Assembly: GCA_001510575.1 (NCBI GenBank)
Contig: LNGK01000003.1
Span: forward strand, 3,053,732 to 3,117,731
DNA: 64,000 nt
Direction: 5' to 3'
Source of the DNA: Knoxdaviesia capensis
Lineage: Eukaryota > Ascomycota > Sordariomycetes > Microascales > Gondwanamycetaceae
Under the pieces are notes generated by a model. That model worked only from the letters and a program-made list of their open reading frames with translations, did no database searches and was not told the DNA's origin. How positions within the stretch are numbered: position 1 is the stretch's first letter; each line of letters begins with the position of its first letter. The position numbers and the translations under genes are program-made. Of the stretch, positions 1 to 12,073 are shown piece after piece.

Positions 1-260
1 AGACTTTTGGCCGGATCTGAGCGCCCGGTGGCTTCCTTCCTCCAAGCACCGGATTTCAGTGGCTCCCCGATACAGGCATATCGCCGAAAACCCCGTTAGT
101 CAGATAGCTCCAACCCAGCCAGAGTGGGTTTTTTTGGGGGGGCTTCGCTTCAGTCCCCGTGACAATCTCACGGGACATTTTCTTTCCTTTCCCTTCCCTC
201 CCCCCTTCCCCCGTTCCTTTTTCCACACCCTCCTCCCCCATCATTCTCTCCGGGCACGCC

Positions 261-2216
261 ATGGCTTTCCTCCGCCGCTCCGCCGCCCCGAACCCCGCCG
301 ATCCCGCATCCCCGCAAGACCCCACCCCCGTCGCCGGAGCTGCCCCCACCACAGCCCCAACCACCCCCACCGATCTGCCCCCGGACTCCGACGCCGGGAC
401 CATGATGGCCTCCAAAGCGGCGGCCGCGGCGGCGCTGGACGTGTTCATCCTGACCTTCAACTGCGCCAAGACCCCCGCCGATGTCGGGGCGCTGGCCAGC
501 GGCCTGCACGATGCCTTGTTGCTGAACGCGACCGGCTTGCCGGAGCTGGTGGTCGTGTAAGGCCTCTCTCCCCCCCGCCCCGCCCCCCGTCCCGTCCTTT
601 CTGTTACGATGGCTAACCTGCGTGCTCGTCACCGTGTACTGACTGCCTGCAGTTCTCTCCAGGAAATCGCCCCGCTGTCGGCGTCGTTCATCGGCGGCAG
701 CTTCCTAGCCCCGTACTACTCCCGCTTCGAAGATGCGGTGAACCTGGCCGCCATGAACGTCGAGACCGCCGCGCCGGCATCGTTGCTGGTCAACACCGCC
801 AGCTCGGCCAGCCGGACGTCTTCCTCCGACGACGTGGTCGAGGTTGAGAGAGTCGCCGACGACAACGAGGAAGAGTCCGTGGACGACCGGTCCTCCGCAT
901 CGCTGCTCACTGCCGACACCCCCGCCACGTCGGTGCCGCCCTCGCGGCCCACCAGCGCGCGGTCGGCGGCTGCAAGCCCGGCCAAGCCGCCCAAGCACTA
1001 CCACCTGGTCCGCGCGTGCAACATCGGCATGACGGCGATCATGTTGTTTGCGCGCGACCCGGCCGCGGTGGTGTCGGTGCAGCAGGCCGAGATCGGCTTT
1101 GGCGCCGCCGACATGGGCAATAAGGGCGCCGTCGCCCTGCGCGTGCTGTACGCCCCCGCTGACGCCGACGCGGATGCCGGCCCGACCGAAATGACCTTTG
1201 TGTCCGCCCACCTGGCCGCCATGGAGTGGAACCTGGCGCGGCGCAACGCGAACTGGCAGGCCATCATGCGCGGCCTGACCTTTGAGAACCCGGAAGACGT
1301 GATCCGGCGCTACGAGACCCGCCAGGACCCCACCACCACCACCTCCTCGTCGGCCGCCGACGGCAACGCCGACGACGACGACAGCGAGCACGCGGCCCTG
1401 CTGCAGTCGCGCCTGCGCACGCAGCACGCCCAGCTCGCGCGCGAGCTGCACGACATCTCGGTGTACAAGCCGTCGTCGTTCCTCTTCGTGTCCGGCGACC
1501 TCAACTACCGCATCGCCACCACGCCGCCGCCGCTAACCTTCCAGTTCCCCAGCCTCGCCCCCGGCTCGCCGCACCACTACGCCCAGCTGCTCCCGCTGGA
1601 CCAGCTGACGCGCGAGCGCCGCGCCGGCCGCACGCTGCACGGCCTCTCCGAGGCGCCCGTCGCCTTCGCGCCGTCGTACAAGTACGAGCGCACGCTGCGC
1701 GCCGGCGCGCCGGGCTTCGACCACGTCGACGGCGCCGTGCACTGGCGCTGGGCCTCCAACCGCTACCCCAGCTGGACCGACCGCGTGCTGTTCCTCGACC
1801 TGCCGCCGTGGCTGCGCACCGGCGCGCCCGACGCGCCCGCCCTGGAGGTCGTGGCCTACGATATCCTGCCCGTGCAGCTCGCCAGCGACCACCGGCCGGT
1901 GTTCCTGCGCATGCGGGTGCCGCGCGTCTCGCAGGCGCAGATGCGGCCGCCGACACCGCCGGGCCTGCACTACGACGACGACGACGGCGACGACGACGAC
2001 GGCGTGGCCCGTCTGCCGGAGGCGTGGCGGGCCGATCCGCGCGTGCGCCTCCCCGTGGAGATTGACCCGGAGGCGTGGGAGCGGCGCGCGGCGGCGCGGC
2101 GGCGCGAGTTCTACGTGGGGTGGACGTCGCTGGTGTGGAGTACGCGCGAGGGCGCCATCGGGCTGGCCACGCTGTTGGCGGCGATCGCCGGCGTGTACTA
2201 CTTGTACCAGCGGTGA
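261..2216 (+). CDS. Inositol polyphosphate 5-phosphatase, tail-anchored (INP54-like)
   Basis: Two exons, 261-556 and 653-2216, give 619 residues. The 96-bp intron (GTAAGG...CTGCAG) joins PELVV to VSLQEI and restores the family motif. The enzyme removes the 5-phosphate of phosphoinositides. Visible motifs in order: FNCAKTP (about 63-69), SLQEI (101-105), MGNKGAVALR (about 251-260), SAHLA, the catalytic SGDLNYR (about 379-385), WTDRVLF and SDHRPVF (about 508-514). A low-complexity Ser/Ala/Asp insertion of about 80 residues splits the N-terminal half. The protein ends in a single hydrophobic helix (about 600-617) with only two residues after it, which is the tail-anchor layout of yeast Inp54p at the ER (family knowledge). 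The start is the ATG at 261 in a CCATGG context; a longer upstream frame from 159 is pyrimidine-rich leader. Substrate, probably PI(4,5)P2, is inferred. Confidence 0.87.
557..652 (+). other. Intron of the 5-phosphatase gene
   Basis: GTAAGG donor, CTGACTGC branch-like sequence and CTGCAG acceptor. Removing it joins two open frames inside the conserved VVSLQEI motif, so the boundaries are secure. An alternative AG at 661-662 would lose the SLQ residues. Confidence 0.85.
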
Positions 2217-2960
2217 TCTGCTGGGCGTGTGTTCGGGTTTATATATATAAATATATATACACATGTTTTGACAACGGGTTTGGTCCCCAATGGAGTAGAT
2301 ACGACTTTATATATGAGTCACGCACTTGGTCACCAGCACTGGATGTGAAGACTAGAAGAGAGGCCCGGAACGGCGCTCTTTGTAGATATATGCAGAAGAT
2401 AATGGAACCCGTCCCCCGGATACAGAAAACCGGGCGGAAAGAAGAAGCACCGTAGAACAACATAAATTATCAAACTGCACCCCCCAAAAAAACAGAATAT
2501 GCCATGCGAAAAGTCTTTTTTAAGAAGCAAAAGGGATCACGGTCCAACGTGTCCCGGCCTCCCCGCGTTGAAAAAGAAAAAGAAGAACCACTCCAGATGG
2601 AAAAAGAAGAGCCATCCAAAAAGAGAAAAAAAAAAAAAAAGAAGTATCCAGCCACGCTGGTCTCCGCCCACCTGGCTATCCCGCGCCGGCGGCTTTTTTT
2701 GTGACTGCATAACCGGGGACTCTGTGGTCTCTGAAAGAAAAAGGGGGTCGTTTGGGGAGGATCCAAAGAAAAGGAGGATATTAGGGGTGTGTAGGGTAGT
2801 GCAGACGCTCCCAGAGAAAGCAACAAGATCCCAAACTCAGGGTTAGAAAAAGAAAGAAAAAAGAAAGAAACGTAACTGAAGTGGTATCTAGAGTAGAAAA
2901 AATGAAAGAAGAAGGAAGCGGAAAAACGAACACACAAAACCCGGCAACAGACCCCCCCCC
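2217..2960. other. Convergent intergenic, 3' flanks
   Basis: Lies between the stop codons of the 5-phosphatase (+) and the AGC kinase (-). It holds an AT-rich run near 2240-2262 that could serve 3'-end formation, and long purine tracts (about 2560-2645 and 2840-2940) on the plus strand that read as pyrimidine tracts on the minus strand. I see no gene. Confidence 0.6.
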
Positions 2961-4876
2961 TCAAAAGTCCGCAAAGAAGTGGTCGTACGTCTCGGCCATC
3001 TCGGCCGTGTACGGATCATGCCGGCCGTCGTCCTCGGGGTAGATATCGAAGCAGTGCGCGTCGCCGACCCAGCGGACGGACGGGATGATCGGGCCGGGAG
3101 AGCGCCGCTCGCTCAGCGCGAGCCAGTCCACGTCGGCGAAGAACGGGTGGGCTTTGACGCGCGACGCGCCGCCGCTCATGTTGCCGAGGCGGCGCGAGCG
3201 GTCGACGGTGCACAGCGACAGCACGAGGTCGCGCGCCGCGGCCGACAGGTCCGGGTCGCGCGGGAACACGATCGGCTTCTCGACGATCTGCTTGTAGATC
3301 TCGATCGGGTTCTGGTGCCAGAAGGGCGGGTAGCCCGTCAGGAACTCGTAGATCAGAATGCCCAGCGCCCACCAGTCGACCGCCGGCGTGTGGCCCTTGT
3401 TGTGGATGACCTCCGGCGCGAGGTACTCCGGCGTGCCGCACAGCGTGTACGTCTCGAGCGGCGGCGTCACCCCGGCACTGCCGCTGCTGGTGCCGGGCCC
3501 GCCGTGGCTGTGGCCGAGGCGCTTGGCGAACCCGAAATCCACCAGCTTGATGTGGCCCTGCTCGTCGATCAGCAGGTTCTCGGGCTTCAGGTCGCGGTAG
3601 GCCACGCCGCCCTGGGTCTCGTGCAGGAACTCCAGCACCAGCACGATCTCGGCGGCGTAGAAGCGCGCCATCGGCTCGTCGAAGTAGCGCAGCCGCCGCA
3701 GGTAGGTGAACAGCTCGCCGCCGGGGACATAGTCCAGCAGCATGTACAGGCAGTCGTGGTCGGAGAACGAGGCCACGAGGTTCGTGATGAACGGGTAGCC
3801 GGCCACGTCGGCCAGGATCTCGCGTTCCTGGCGCACATGGTCGATCTGTTTTAGCTTGACGACTGGAGGCAGTTAGCAGGCAAAGCACAAGACGCAGGAG
3901 AGAAAGAAGAAAGAAGAAGAAGAAGTGAAGAAGAAGAAGAAGAAGAAGAGAAAAAATAAGAGAAGAAGAAGAAAAAAATAAGAAAAAAAGGGGGGAAAAA
4001 AGGGGGAAAAAAAGAGAAAAAAAAGAAGGAAAAAAAAATGTGAGAGAGAGATGGAAACTCACTGTCGGTCTTCCGCAGAATCTTCAACGCAAACACGGTG
4101 TTTCTCCGGTACTCTTCCGGCCCGGTGGCCGGACGCACGAGACACACACGCGCAAAGGTTCCTGAGCGGTGATACACAAAGAAAGGCATTAGTTAGGGTT
4201 TAACCTTCGTGGGGTCGGACAGCGGGTAGAGTGGGGGGGGCGAGGAAGCCAAAAGAGAGGGGCGTTCGTTGTATAATTCCTGATTGACATCAACCAAGAA
4301 AAGCGGAAGGAATTGGACAGTGGCGTAGGGAACGTTTTTGGCACGCAGCCACGACTTCATGATGGCGCTCGCCTTATATTTCCCGCATCATTTTGAGTTT
4401 TTCAGTTTGGCCCTGCTCATGAGAGCCCGGCTCGTGTCGCCTGGGTCTGGGCTAATTTTGGGTGCTGGCGGGTTTTGGAGCCGTGTTTGAGCGACAGTAG
4501 GTTTTGCCGGCTCTTTGACAGGGGCGAGAGAGAGAGAGGGAGGGAGGGAGGGAACTGGGATACGGGCAGAACAAACAAGGGGCCCGGAATGTGCACGAAA
4601 AGAGGAAGAAAGAAGAAGTCTCGCCAGCACTTGAAGCGAGAGAAGGCCGACTCGGCAATCTGACTCTGCATATATGTATGGCTTCGCTAAAAAAAAAGAA
4701 AAAAAAAAAAGAGGCGTGCACGCACCTGTACCCAAGGTCCTCACAAGGTAAAAGTCCTCCTTGGACAGCGGCCGGTCGTTGTCGTCGGCGGGCAGCGGCG
4801 CCGGGGTTGAGGCGGCAATCGGATCGGAGGCCGGCACAAACGACGACGACGTCGGGCGGCCGACGTCGGCGGCCAT
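2961..4876 (-). CDS. cAMP-dependent protein kinase catalytic subunit (AGC kinase)
   Basis: Three minus-strand exons, 4876-4726, 4161-4063 and 3862-2961, give 383 residues. The joins rebuild the glycine loop GTGTFARV (49-56, split by intron 1) and ILRKTDIVKLKQIDHV (intron 2). Visible catalytic features: Lys77 in FALK, YRDLKPEN with Asp174, DFGFAKR with Asp192, the P+1 loop TLCGTPEYLAPE, and a C-terminal tail ending in the PKA-type FADF. A phosphotransferase of the PKA class acting with the regulatory subunit in nutrient and morphogenesis signalling is therefore well supported. The N-terminus is short (about 40 residues before the kinase fold). Between FGFAKR and TYTLCG there is an insertion of about 20 Gly/Ser/Pro-rich residues that standard PKA lacks. 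It may be the second (C2-type) isoform many fungi carry; that is inference. Confidence 0.92.
3863..4062 (-). other. Intron 2 of the PKA-type kinase gene
   Basis: 200 bp, donor GTGAGT at 4062, acceptor CTCCAG ending at 3863. Nearly all of it is a pyrimidine tract on the coding strand (TTC/TTT repeats; GAA repeats on the plus strand). Phase matches both exons. Confidence 0.85.
4162..4725 (-). other. Long intron 1 of the PKA-type kinase gene
   Basis: 564 bp, donor GTGCGT at 4725, acceptor CGCTCAG ending at 4162, inserted inside the glycine-loop codon. On the coding strand CCCTAACTAATG (near 4190-4201) supplies a CTAAC branch point about 30 nt before the acceptor. Close to the donor is a long T tract ending in TAG (near 4689) that looks like an acceptor but lies too close to the donor to be used with it. 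Confidence 0.82.
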
Positions 4877-6565
4877 GGCGCAATTTTGTCAGTGTATGTT
4901 ATGTATGTGTGTGTGTGCGTGTTGTTGTTGTGAGGAAGGCGCGACGGAGCGCAAAGGTCGGGGAAGGAGCGAGGGCGGGTATCGTCGGCGGTTCGGTTGG
5001 AAAAGGGAGGGAGACGAGAAGATACGCGAGGTTTCGGGAGAGGATACGGATGACGGAGCAAGCTTCGAGCGACGGAGAGAGCGAGAGAGGAGACGAAGGA
5101 GATCGAGCAGGAGGGGCGGCCGGTGGTGGGAAATCGGGTATGACGGCGCGAAGAGGCCCAGGCGAACAGGGTGAAGATAAGGAAAAGCACGGCGGGCGGC
5201 TGCGCGAGCACCGTGGATGATGGACGGCAACAAGTCGAAAAAAAAAGAAGAAAAAAAGCGAAGGCAAACAGAGAAAAGGGCGGGGATCTTGAACCGGAGA
5301 GAAGAAAGCAAACCCGGCGGAGAAAAAAAAAAAGAAGAAAAGAGAATATCTAGAGAGTTGAGAGGAGTCAAGATGCGGACGGATGAAGCATGGCGGAGCA
5401 ATGGGCGGAAGAAAGAAAGGCAGAGGAAAGGGAAAGAAGAAGAATGAAGAAAAAGAGGGCCCTGGATGGTGTGTGTCTGTCAGCCAGGGCGGCTGCGTCG
5501 GGGGGAATTTTTGGGTTTGGGTCTGGGCCTGGGAGGAAGACGCAAGGCCAACCAAGGTCTAAGGAATGGTCGGATGTGGGAGCAGACTGAGGCTTGCTGG
5601 TGGTGTTTGCCGGAGCTTCTCCGTGGTCTTTTTCGTTCACCATATGTGCACCTCAGACGGGCAGCAAGCGACACTGTTGCCTTCTCGGGATGCTCTTCAT
5701 ACACATGTGTATATTAACAGTCCCGCCTGTGTAACATCTGCCGTCGGTAGTGAACTCCAGAGTTGTGTCACAAACAGCGTGTGTGTGTGTGTGCGTGTGC
5801 GTGTGGGGGTGACATATGAACACACTCTATCTTGGGAACTTTGGCTGAAGAGAAAGCGAAGAGAAAGGAACGGGAGGAAGTCACATGTGAACGAGAGGCC
5901 CTGCGGAGACATTTTGTCTCCTCTCTCTCTTTCTCTCTCTTTCTTTCTGATTTTCCTCCTTACACATTCCTTTCCTTCCCACTGCGCCATCCGTCGCCGA
6001 AAAGGATGCCGAAGGAGTCCGGCTCGCCGTCAATCAAGAAAATTCCAGACAGTCCCCTACCCGAGACAACAGAGCAAGTACCCAGATATCCCTGGCCTTC
6101 CGAAGCAAAAAGACCAGAATGACGCTACAGATGACGACGACCCGGGCCCTGGTTGCCAAAACCATGCTGTAGCGGCGGGGGCAAAAAACCCTCTGCCCCA
6201 AGCCGCCCCAGCGGCCCGTCATGGTCGGGTCCAACGGCGGCCACCTCAGTGAACAAGCACCGGTTTGGACAGGGACTGGCTTGTTTAGGGGGGTGAGCCG
6301 GGGTCTGGGCTGGGACCAGGGCCTTGTTGTGGCTCTGAAACCCGCTGTATACGGAGAACGAGCAGTTCCGCTTGCTGGCGGCCAATCGATCTGCGGCCGG
6401 TTTCTCCAGGCCGTGCGGCACCCATGCCACAACCCTAACCCTTATGCGACCGTCGTCGTTTTGGCCTGCTATCTCCGGCCGTTGCCTCCGGCCGCCGCCG
6501 TTTCCTGTCCGCATCAGCTCACCTCACCTCACCTCCCGTTAACATGTCATAAGCCACAAAGCAAA
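4877..6565. other. Divergent intergenic region, PKA and hydrolase promoters
   Basis: About 1.7 kb between the starts of the minus-strand kinase and plus-strand hydrolase. It contains long purine tracts (about 5170-5450) that become the pyrimidine-rich leader of the kinase, a GT-rich simple repeat (about 5778-5810), a CT-rich run (about 5917-5950), and a telomere-like AACCCTAACCCTT at 6431-6443, 123 bp before the hydrolase ATG. Open frames through it are low-complexity and I do not accept them as genes. Confidence 0.6.
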
Positions 6566-7435
6566 ATGGCCGCCGATGAACCCAGTCCCGAAGACGCGGG
6601 CCCCGAGATCGCCTACACCCGCATCTCGCCGCCGGGCCCGCCGTCGTCCCCCCCGCCGCCGGCCATCGTGTTCCTGCACGGCGCCGAGTCCAACCAGCTC
6701 GAGTTCTCGCGCGTGGCGCCGCTTCTCGCCGCCGACTACGACGTCTTCCTGGTCGACCTGCCGGGCCACTCGCGCTCCGCCGCCATCCCCTTCAGCCTCG
6801 GCACCGCCGTGGGCGCGCTCGCCCGCCTGATCGCAGCCCACGTGCCGGCGCGCGCCGCCCACATCGTCGGCCTCTCGCTCGGCGGCTTCGTGGCCCTCGA
6901 GCTCGCCCGCCGCCACCCCGCCCGCGTGCTCAGCGCCTGGTGCACCGGCGCCGCGCCGTTCTCCGGCGCCCGCCGCTGGCTCGTCGCCCGCCCGCGCCTG
7001 CTCGCCCGCCTCGTCGTGGCCGCCGGCCGCCTCGCCGCCCCCGACGCGCTGTTCTGGGCGTCGTTCGGCGGCGGCCTGCAGCCGGTGGCCGGGCTGCGCG
7101 CCGATATCCTGCGCAACCAGAACGTGGCCCTGCTCACCGCCGTGTACGAGGAGCTCCGCCACGTGACCCCGGATGACTACGCCGCCATGCCGGCGGGCGT
7201 GCGTGTTGCGCTGATTGCCGGCGGGCGCGGCGATAACGTCGGCGATACTGCCGCTGCGGGGAACCTGCTACGGGGGCGGAACGCCGAGTCGGCGGCTTTT
7301 GTGGTGCGGGAGGCCATCCACTGGTGGGCGCTGCAGCTGCCGGAGGTGTTTGCTGACGGCATCCGGGCGTGGATTGAGCGCAGAGAGATGCCGGAAGTGT
7401 ACGAGCCGTTGCTTGCGCCGGGGCCTGGGACGTAG
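6566..7435 (+). CDS. Alpha/beta hydrolase fold protein
   Basis: Single exon, 289 residues, from the ATG at 6566 (CAAAATGGC context); an upstream in-frame extension is promoter-like and was excluded. The fold is shown by VFLHGAESN (oxyanion-hole HG near residue 36), VDLPGHSRS, the nucleophile elbow GLSLGG with Ser104, Asp223 in GGRGDN as likely acid, and His252 in AIHWW as likely catalytic base. No signal peptide or membrane helix is evident, so a cytosolic serine hydrolase is expected. The substrate cannot be read from the sequence. Codon usage changes from C-ending in the 5' two thirds to G-ending in the last third, as in neighbouring genes. Confidence 0.8.
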   Translation: MAADEPSPEDAGPEIAYTRISPPGPPSSPPPPAIVFLHGAESNQLEFSRVAPLLAADYDVFLVDLPGHSRSAAIPFSLGTAVGALARLIAAHVPARAAHIVGLSLGGFVALELARRHPARVLSAWCTGAAPFSGARRWLVARPRLLARLVVAAGRLAAPDALFWASFGGGLQPVAGLRADILRNQNVALLTAVYEELRHVTPDDYAAMPAGVRVALIAGGRGDNVGDTAAAGNLLRGRNAESAAFVVREAIHWWALQLPEVFADGIRAWIERREMPEVYEPLLAPGPGT

Positions 7436-8644
7436 CACGCCGACTGGCCGGAGGGGGAAGAAGAAGGGGGGGGGGAAGCGTGGGAGGCAACTTGCATGTC
7501 TGAGATACGTTTGGGCCTAAATAATATGGTTCTCTTGGAGACCAATATACCCGGTACATTGCAATTTTCATTCTATACTACGGTGAACATACTGGCTATT
7601 CTTATCTAAGAGCAACCGGGGACGGCATCACTCGAGACTATGAGGGCTGAGACGACGATATAAAGAAACGGAACATAGAAAACTATCTTGAAAAGCTCCA
7701 AACCGGCGGCTCGACTTCAACCGGAGGTCTCTCAAACGGAACGAAAGTACAAACACCAGAGCATGTCACGTGACCTCCCGCCTGGAAGTTCGGCACCACC
7801 ACGCTTTGGCTCGTGCAGAAGCCGTTCGTTCCCCGGCCCACTGATTGGCTGCAACCTTATCCAGCATGCATTTATGCACCTAAGCAGTATTTGCACGTAA
7901 CCGTGATAGCAGCCTTCGACGCCTACCTATAGCAAAATATGCACCTATGCAACCACATCATAGCAGTGGCCCTCTAACAACGGTAACCTCGACGGATCCT
8001 CGACATTCTTCAGTGGCCGACTTTTTATTTATTTAATTTAATTTATATTTTATTTTATTTTATCTAATTATTATCATTTTTTTTGGCCACTCCGACGTGC
8101 ATCTTCTCCCTCCCTCTTTTCTTTCTCTTCCTCGTCCAGCCACAGCTCCAGGAGCTTTCTCCAATCTGCTTCTCTACTATCGTCGGTTTTCTCTGAGAGT
8201 TTAGCCCCCCCTCAATTTTGCCGTATCTGTTTGTTTATCTAACGCCTATCCCGGGAACTGTTTCTGTTTTCTTTTATTTGTTTTGGCTGTCTGTTTTTGG
8301 GTGTGTGACCGCCACCACCACGATCTTGCTTCCCCTCCCTGCTACCTATTCCATTCCTTTATTTACGCCAAAGCTTCTCTGGGCTGTGCTTCCTCAGAAT
8401 CCTCCGTCATCTTCCCCCCCCTATCGTCGTACCACTTTCGGCTTTCAACCCCGATTCATTCTCTCCCTCCTCCGTCTATCTCTCCGCTCCGAACCCGGTA
8501 ACACCCCCCCTAAACAGCCTCTCATCACTCCATCTCGGCCGCCGATCCTCCTCCGCTCTCCCCGTCGACCGCCGTCACGCCGCGAATCTTCTTCCTGCCT
8601 TTCCCCGGAATGCCCCGTCTGCGGCTCATCGCCCACCTCCGGCC
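7436..8644 (+). promoter_or_regulatory. Upstream region and leader of the TBC gene
   Basis: 1.2 kb without an acceptable gene. An AT-rich low-complexity block (8021-8082) is followed by a strongly pyrimidine-rich stretch from about 8100 to the ATG at 8645, typical of fungal 5' leaders. A long open frame from 8218 overlaps the start codon in another frame but its translation is low-complexity Ser/Pro and is probably leader. Confidence 0.5.
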
Positions 8645-11600
8645 ATGTTAAACCTCTCCAACCTCGTACAGAAGGCTCAGCAGCTCATCGACCCTACGCA
8701 AAGCTTGCTCAACCGCTCCGACCCCGATGTGAACCCGAGCAAGGCGTCGCTGTTCCAGAACCAGTTCCGCCTGCCGTCGACCCAGACGCCCCTCTATGAG
8801 ATCACCGCCGAGCTGACCATCCCGCCGTCAACCTCCACCACCGTCACCCAGGGCGACCGTGACCGCGATGCCGGCTGGCGCTATGCCGGCAAACTGCATC
8901 TCTCCGAGTCGTACATCTGCTTCTCCACCACCCCGTCCAGCTTCCTCCAGACCGCCTCGCTCACCACCTCGACCCTCTACACCGGCCAGACCCATGGCGG
9001 TGGCCCCAGCGGCAATGGCTTCACCTTTCCGTTGTCAGCCATTCGGAGAGTCGAGCGGTTGAACAGCCAGAACTTCCAGGTATGCTGCTGCTGCTGCTGC
9101 TGCTGCTGATACATGCTCTCCGTTTCCCTCGTTGTCCGCTTGACTTGCTCACCTCACCCCATCTGCTTGCTTCCTATAGTTCGCCCTGGCCATCACTACC
9201 TGGAACGGCTTCACCGTCGAATCCGCCAAAGACGCCAAGAAAGATGCCGACAAAGACAAACAACCCATCCGCGAACAACGTATCACCGTTATCCTCGCCG
9301 GCACCCGCCCCGCCTGCGAGCGCTTCTGTGACGGCCTCAAGCGTGGTCTGCGTGCCGCCGTGGTAAATGTCACCAAGATGAAGCAGGCCACCTCCGAATG
9401 CTATTCCGAATACCTCCTCCGCCCCGACGACAAGCGATCCGCCACAAACCCCGACCCCTCAGCCCCGCAGCCGGCCGTCATGACCCCACCCGATGCCGGC
9501 TTGGGCATGATGTTCCGATACCCCGGCGACCCGAAGAAGCTGCGAGACCGAGCCAAAATGCGCCTGTGGGCCGAATACCTCCGCGACAACGGCCGAAACC
9601 TGACCCTGATCCGCCAGCCCACCTTCCACAAGCTCATCCGCGTCGGTCTGCCTAACCGCCTGCGTGGCGAAACGTGGGAGCTGACGTCCGGCTCGATGTA
9701 CCTGCGGTTGGAGAACCCGACTCTGTACCACGACACCCTGGCCAAATTTGCCGGCCGGGAGTCCCTCGCTATTGACGAGATTGAGAAGGATCTCAACCGC
9801 AGCTTGCCCGAGTACCCCGGCTTCCAGAGCGAGGAAGGCATCGGCCGTCTGCGCCGCGTGTTGACCGCATACAGCTGGGTGAACGCCGACGTGGGATACT
9901 GCCAGGCCATGAACATTGTCGTCGCCGCTCTGCTCATCTACATGTCTGAAACCCAGGCCTTCTTCGTCCTGTCGACTCTGTGCGACCGTTTGGTGCCCGG
10001 ATACTACTCTACCACCATGTACGGCACTCTGCTGGACCAGAAGGTGTTTGAGTCGCTGGTCGAGCGGACCATGCCTATTCTGTGGGAGCATCTGGTGCGC
10101 AGCGATGTGCAGCTCTCCGTGGTGTCGCTGCCGTGGTTTCTCTCGCTCTACATCAACTCCATGCCGCTGGTGTTTGCCTTCCGCGTTCTTGACGTGTTCT
10201 TCGTCGAGGGCCCCAAGGTGCTCTTCCAGATCGGCCTCGCCATCCTGCGCATCAACGGCGAGGAGCTGCTCGATGCTACCGACGACGGAGCCTTCATCTC
10301 CGTGCTCAAGTCGTACTTTGTCCGCCTGGACCAGTCGGCCCACCCGCGCTCGGAAAACCCCAAGCTGCGTGCAGTGACCCGCTTCCAGGAGCTCATGGTT
10401 GTGGCCTTCAAGGAGTTCTCCGGCATCACGCACAGCTCGATCACCGAGCTCCGGCTCAAGAACAAGGAGGCCGTGCTCAACAACATCGAGAGCTTCGCCA
10501 AGCGCACGGCGATCCGGAATCTCGGCCCCGACAGCAAGCTCCTCAGCACGGAGGAGCTGGGGGCGCTGTACGACCGGTTCTACAACGTTCTGTATGACCG
10601 CCAGCAGCGGGACCGCATTCTCCACGAAGAGGAGCGGCGGAAGCGGGAGCGGTCGGGGCGATCTCGCCTGCCCTCGGGTTCCGGCAGCGCCGATACTGAG
10701 TCGGTGCAGTCCCACCGCGTCGGCCTGGGCCCCAGCTCCAGCGTCATGGACTACGATGCCTTCCGCGAGTTCCTGGCGGGAATGGCCAAGTGGGCCATTG
10801 CCGACTCCCCGCCCACGCCGAGACGCGATACCTTTTCGGAGAAGGACCGGTCGTCCATGTTCAACTCGACAAACCGGCGGGACATGTACCTGGGCCCGTG
10901 GGGCGGCGGCCCCGAGCCTGCCGACCACGAGTTCATGCAGCGGTTATTCCAGAAATGGGATGTTGAGAGCGATGGTGCCATTACCCTCCACAATATCGTC
11001 GCGGGCCTGGCGCGGGTCAACGGCAAGCGCGATATCATGGGCACCATCAACTACTTCTTCGAGCTGTACGACGATGATAATGACGGCAAGGTTGACCGTG
11101 AGGGCATTCTGCGCATGTCTGAAGCGCTGTTGTTTCTCTCTCGCCGCGGCTTGGACGGCGTGCTCAGTGTGAACCCTGTAGACTCGAGCGCCAATGCCGC
11201 GAACGGCTCGAACTCGGCTTCGCCGGACCACTCGGGCGGTGCCCCGCAGCTGACTCTCCCGGGACTTTCGAACAACGAGCGGTTTCTCGGGAGTGTGAGC
11301 GCGTTCATCCGCCGCTGCTTTGAGTATGCGGATCCCGACCACCCGAGCAACCAGGCGGCCGCAGCAGCAGCAGCAGCGGCGGCGGCGGCGAACCAGTCTC
11401 GCCACGATGAAGATCTGCTCGTTGATACAACTGCCGCATTCACGATCGGGGGTGACGATGACGACAGCGATGAAGACCTCCTGGTGACCACCCCTCCCAT
11501 GGGCAGTCCGACGCGGGCGACGAAGCGCGACACCGTCGACTCGACCTCCAGCAGCAGCATCGGGCCCAGCGGCCGGCAGGTCTCGCGTGCGCACTCGGAA

Positions 11601-12041
11601 GCCGCCAACGTGGCGCTCGACCCGGCCAACCCGCTGCACATCACGCTGCCGACGTTCCGCATGGTGGTCCTCGCGGACGAGATGCTGGAGCAGTTCTTCG
11701 AGTCGTCGTTCCCGGCATCCTTCCACATCGTCGAGGGCCTCCCGCGCTCCGCGACGCAGTCGTCGGCGTCCTCGCTGACCACCTTTGCCAGCCTGGGCTT
11801 CAGTGCGGCGGCGCGCGGCGCGGCCGGCGTCGGGGCTGCGGCCGCGGCGGGCGCGATGGCGGCGGGCAGTGGCGGGGCGGGCCGCAGCTTGCGCGGCGTG
11901 CTCGATAATATCGTCACGGACGGCATGCGCGTGGCCACGGAGGTGCGGCGGCGCATGGAGGAGGCGCAGCGCGAGATTGAGAAGGGCATGGAGGAGGCGC
12001 AGCGGGAGGCGGCGCGGAACAGCGCGGCGGGCGGTGGTGGC

Positions 12042-12073
<32 letters not shown>

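Noticed and set aside
4190..4203. Telomere-like GTTAGGGTTTAACC in the PKA gene
   Set aside because: On the coding strand it reads CCCTAACTAATG about 30 nt before the intron acceptor, so it is better explained as a branch point.
5566..6252. Open frame of 228 codons between the kinase and hydrolase genes
   Set aside because: Its translation is low-complexity sequence from GT and CT repeats with no domain character; the region is promoter/leader.
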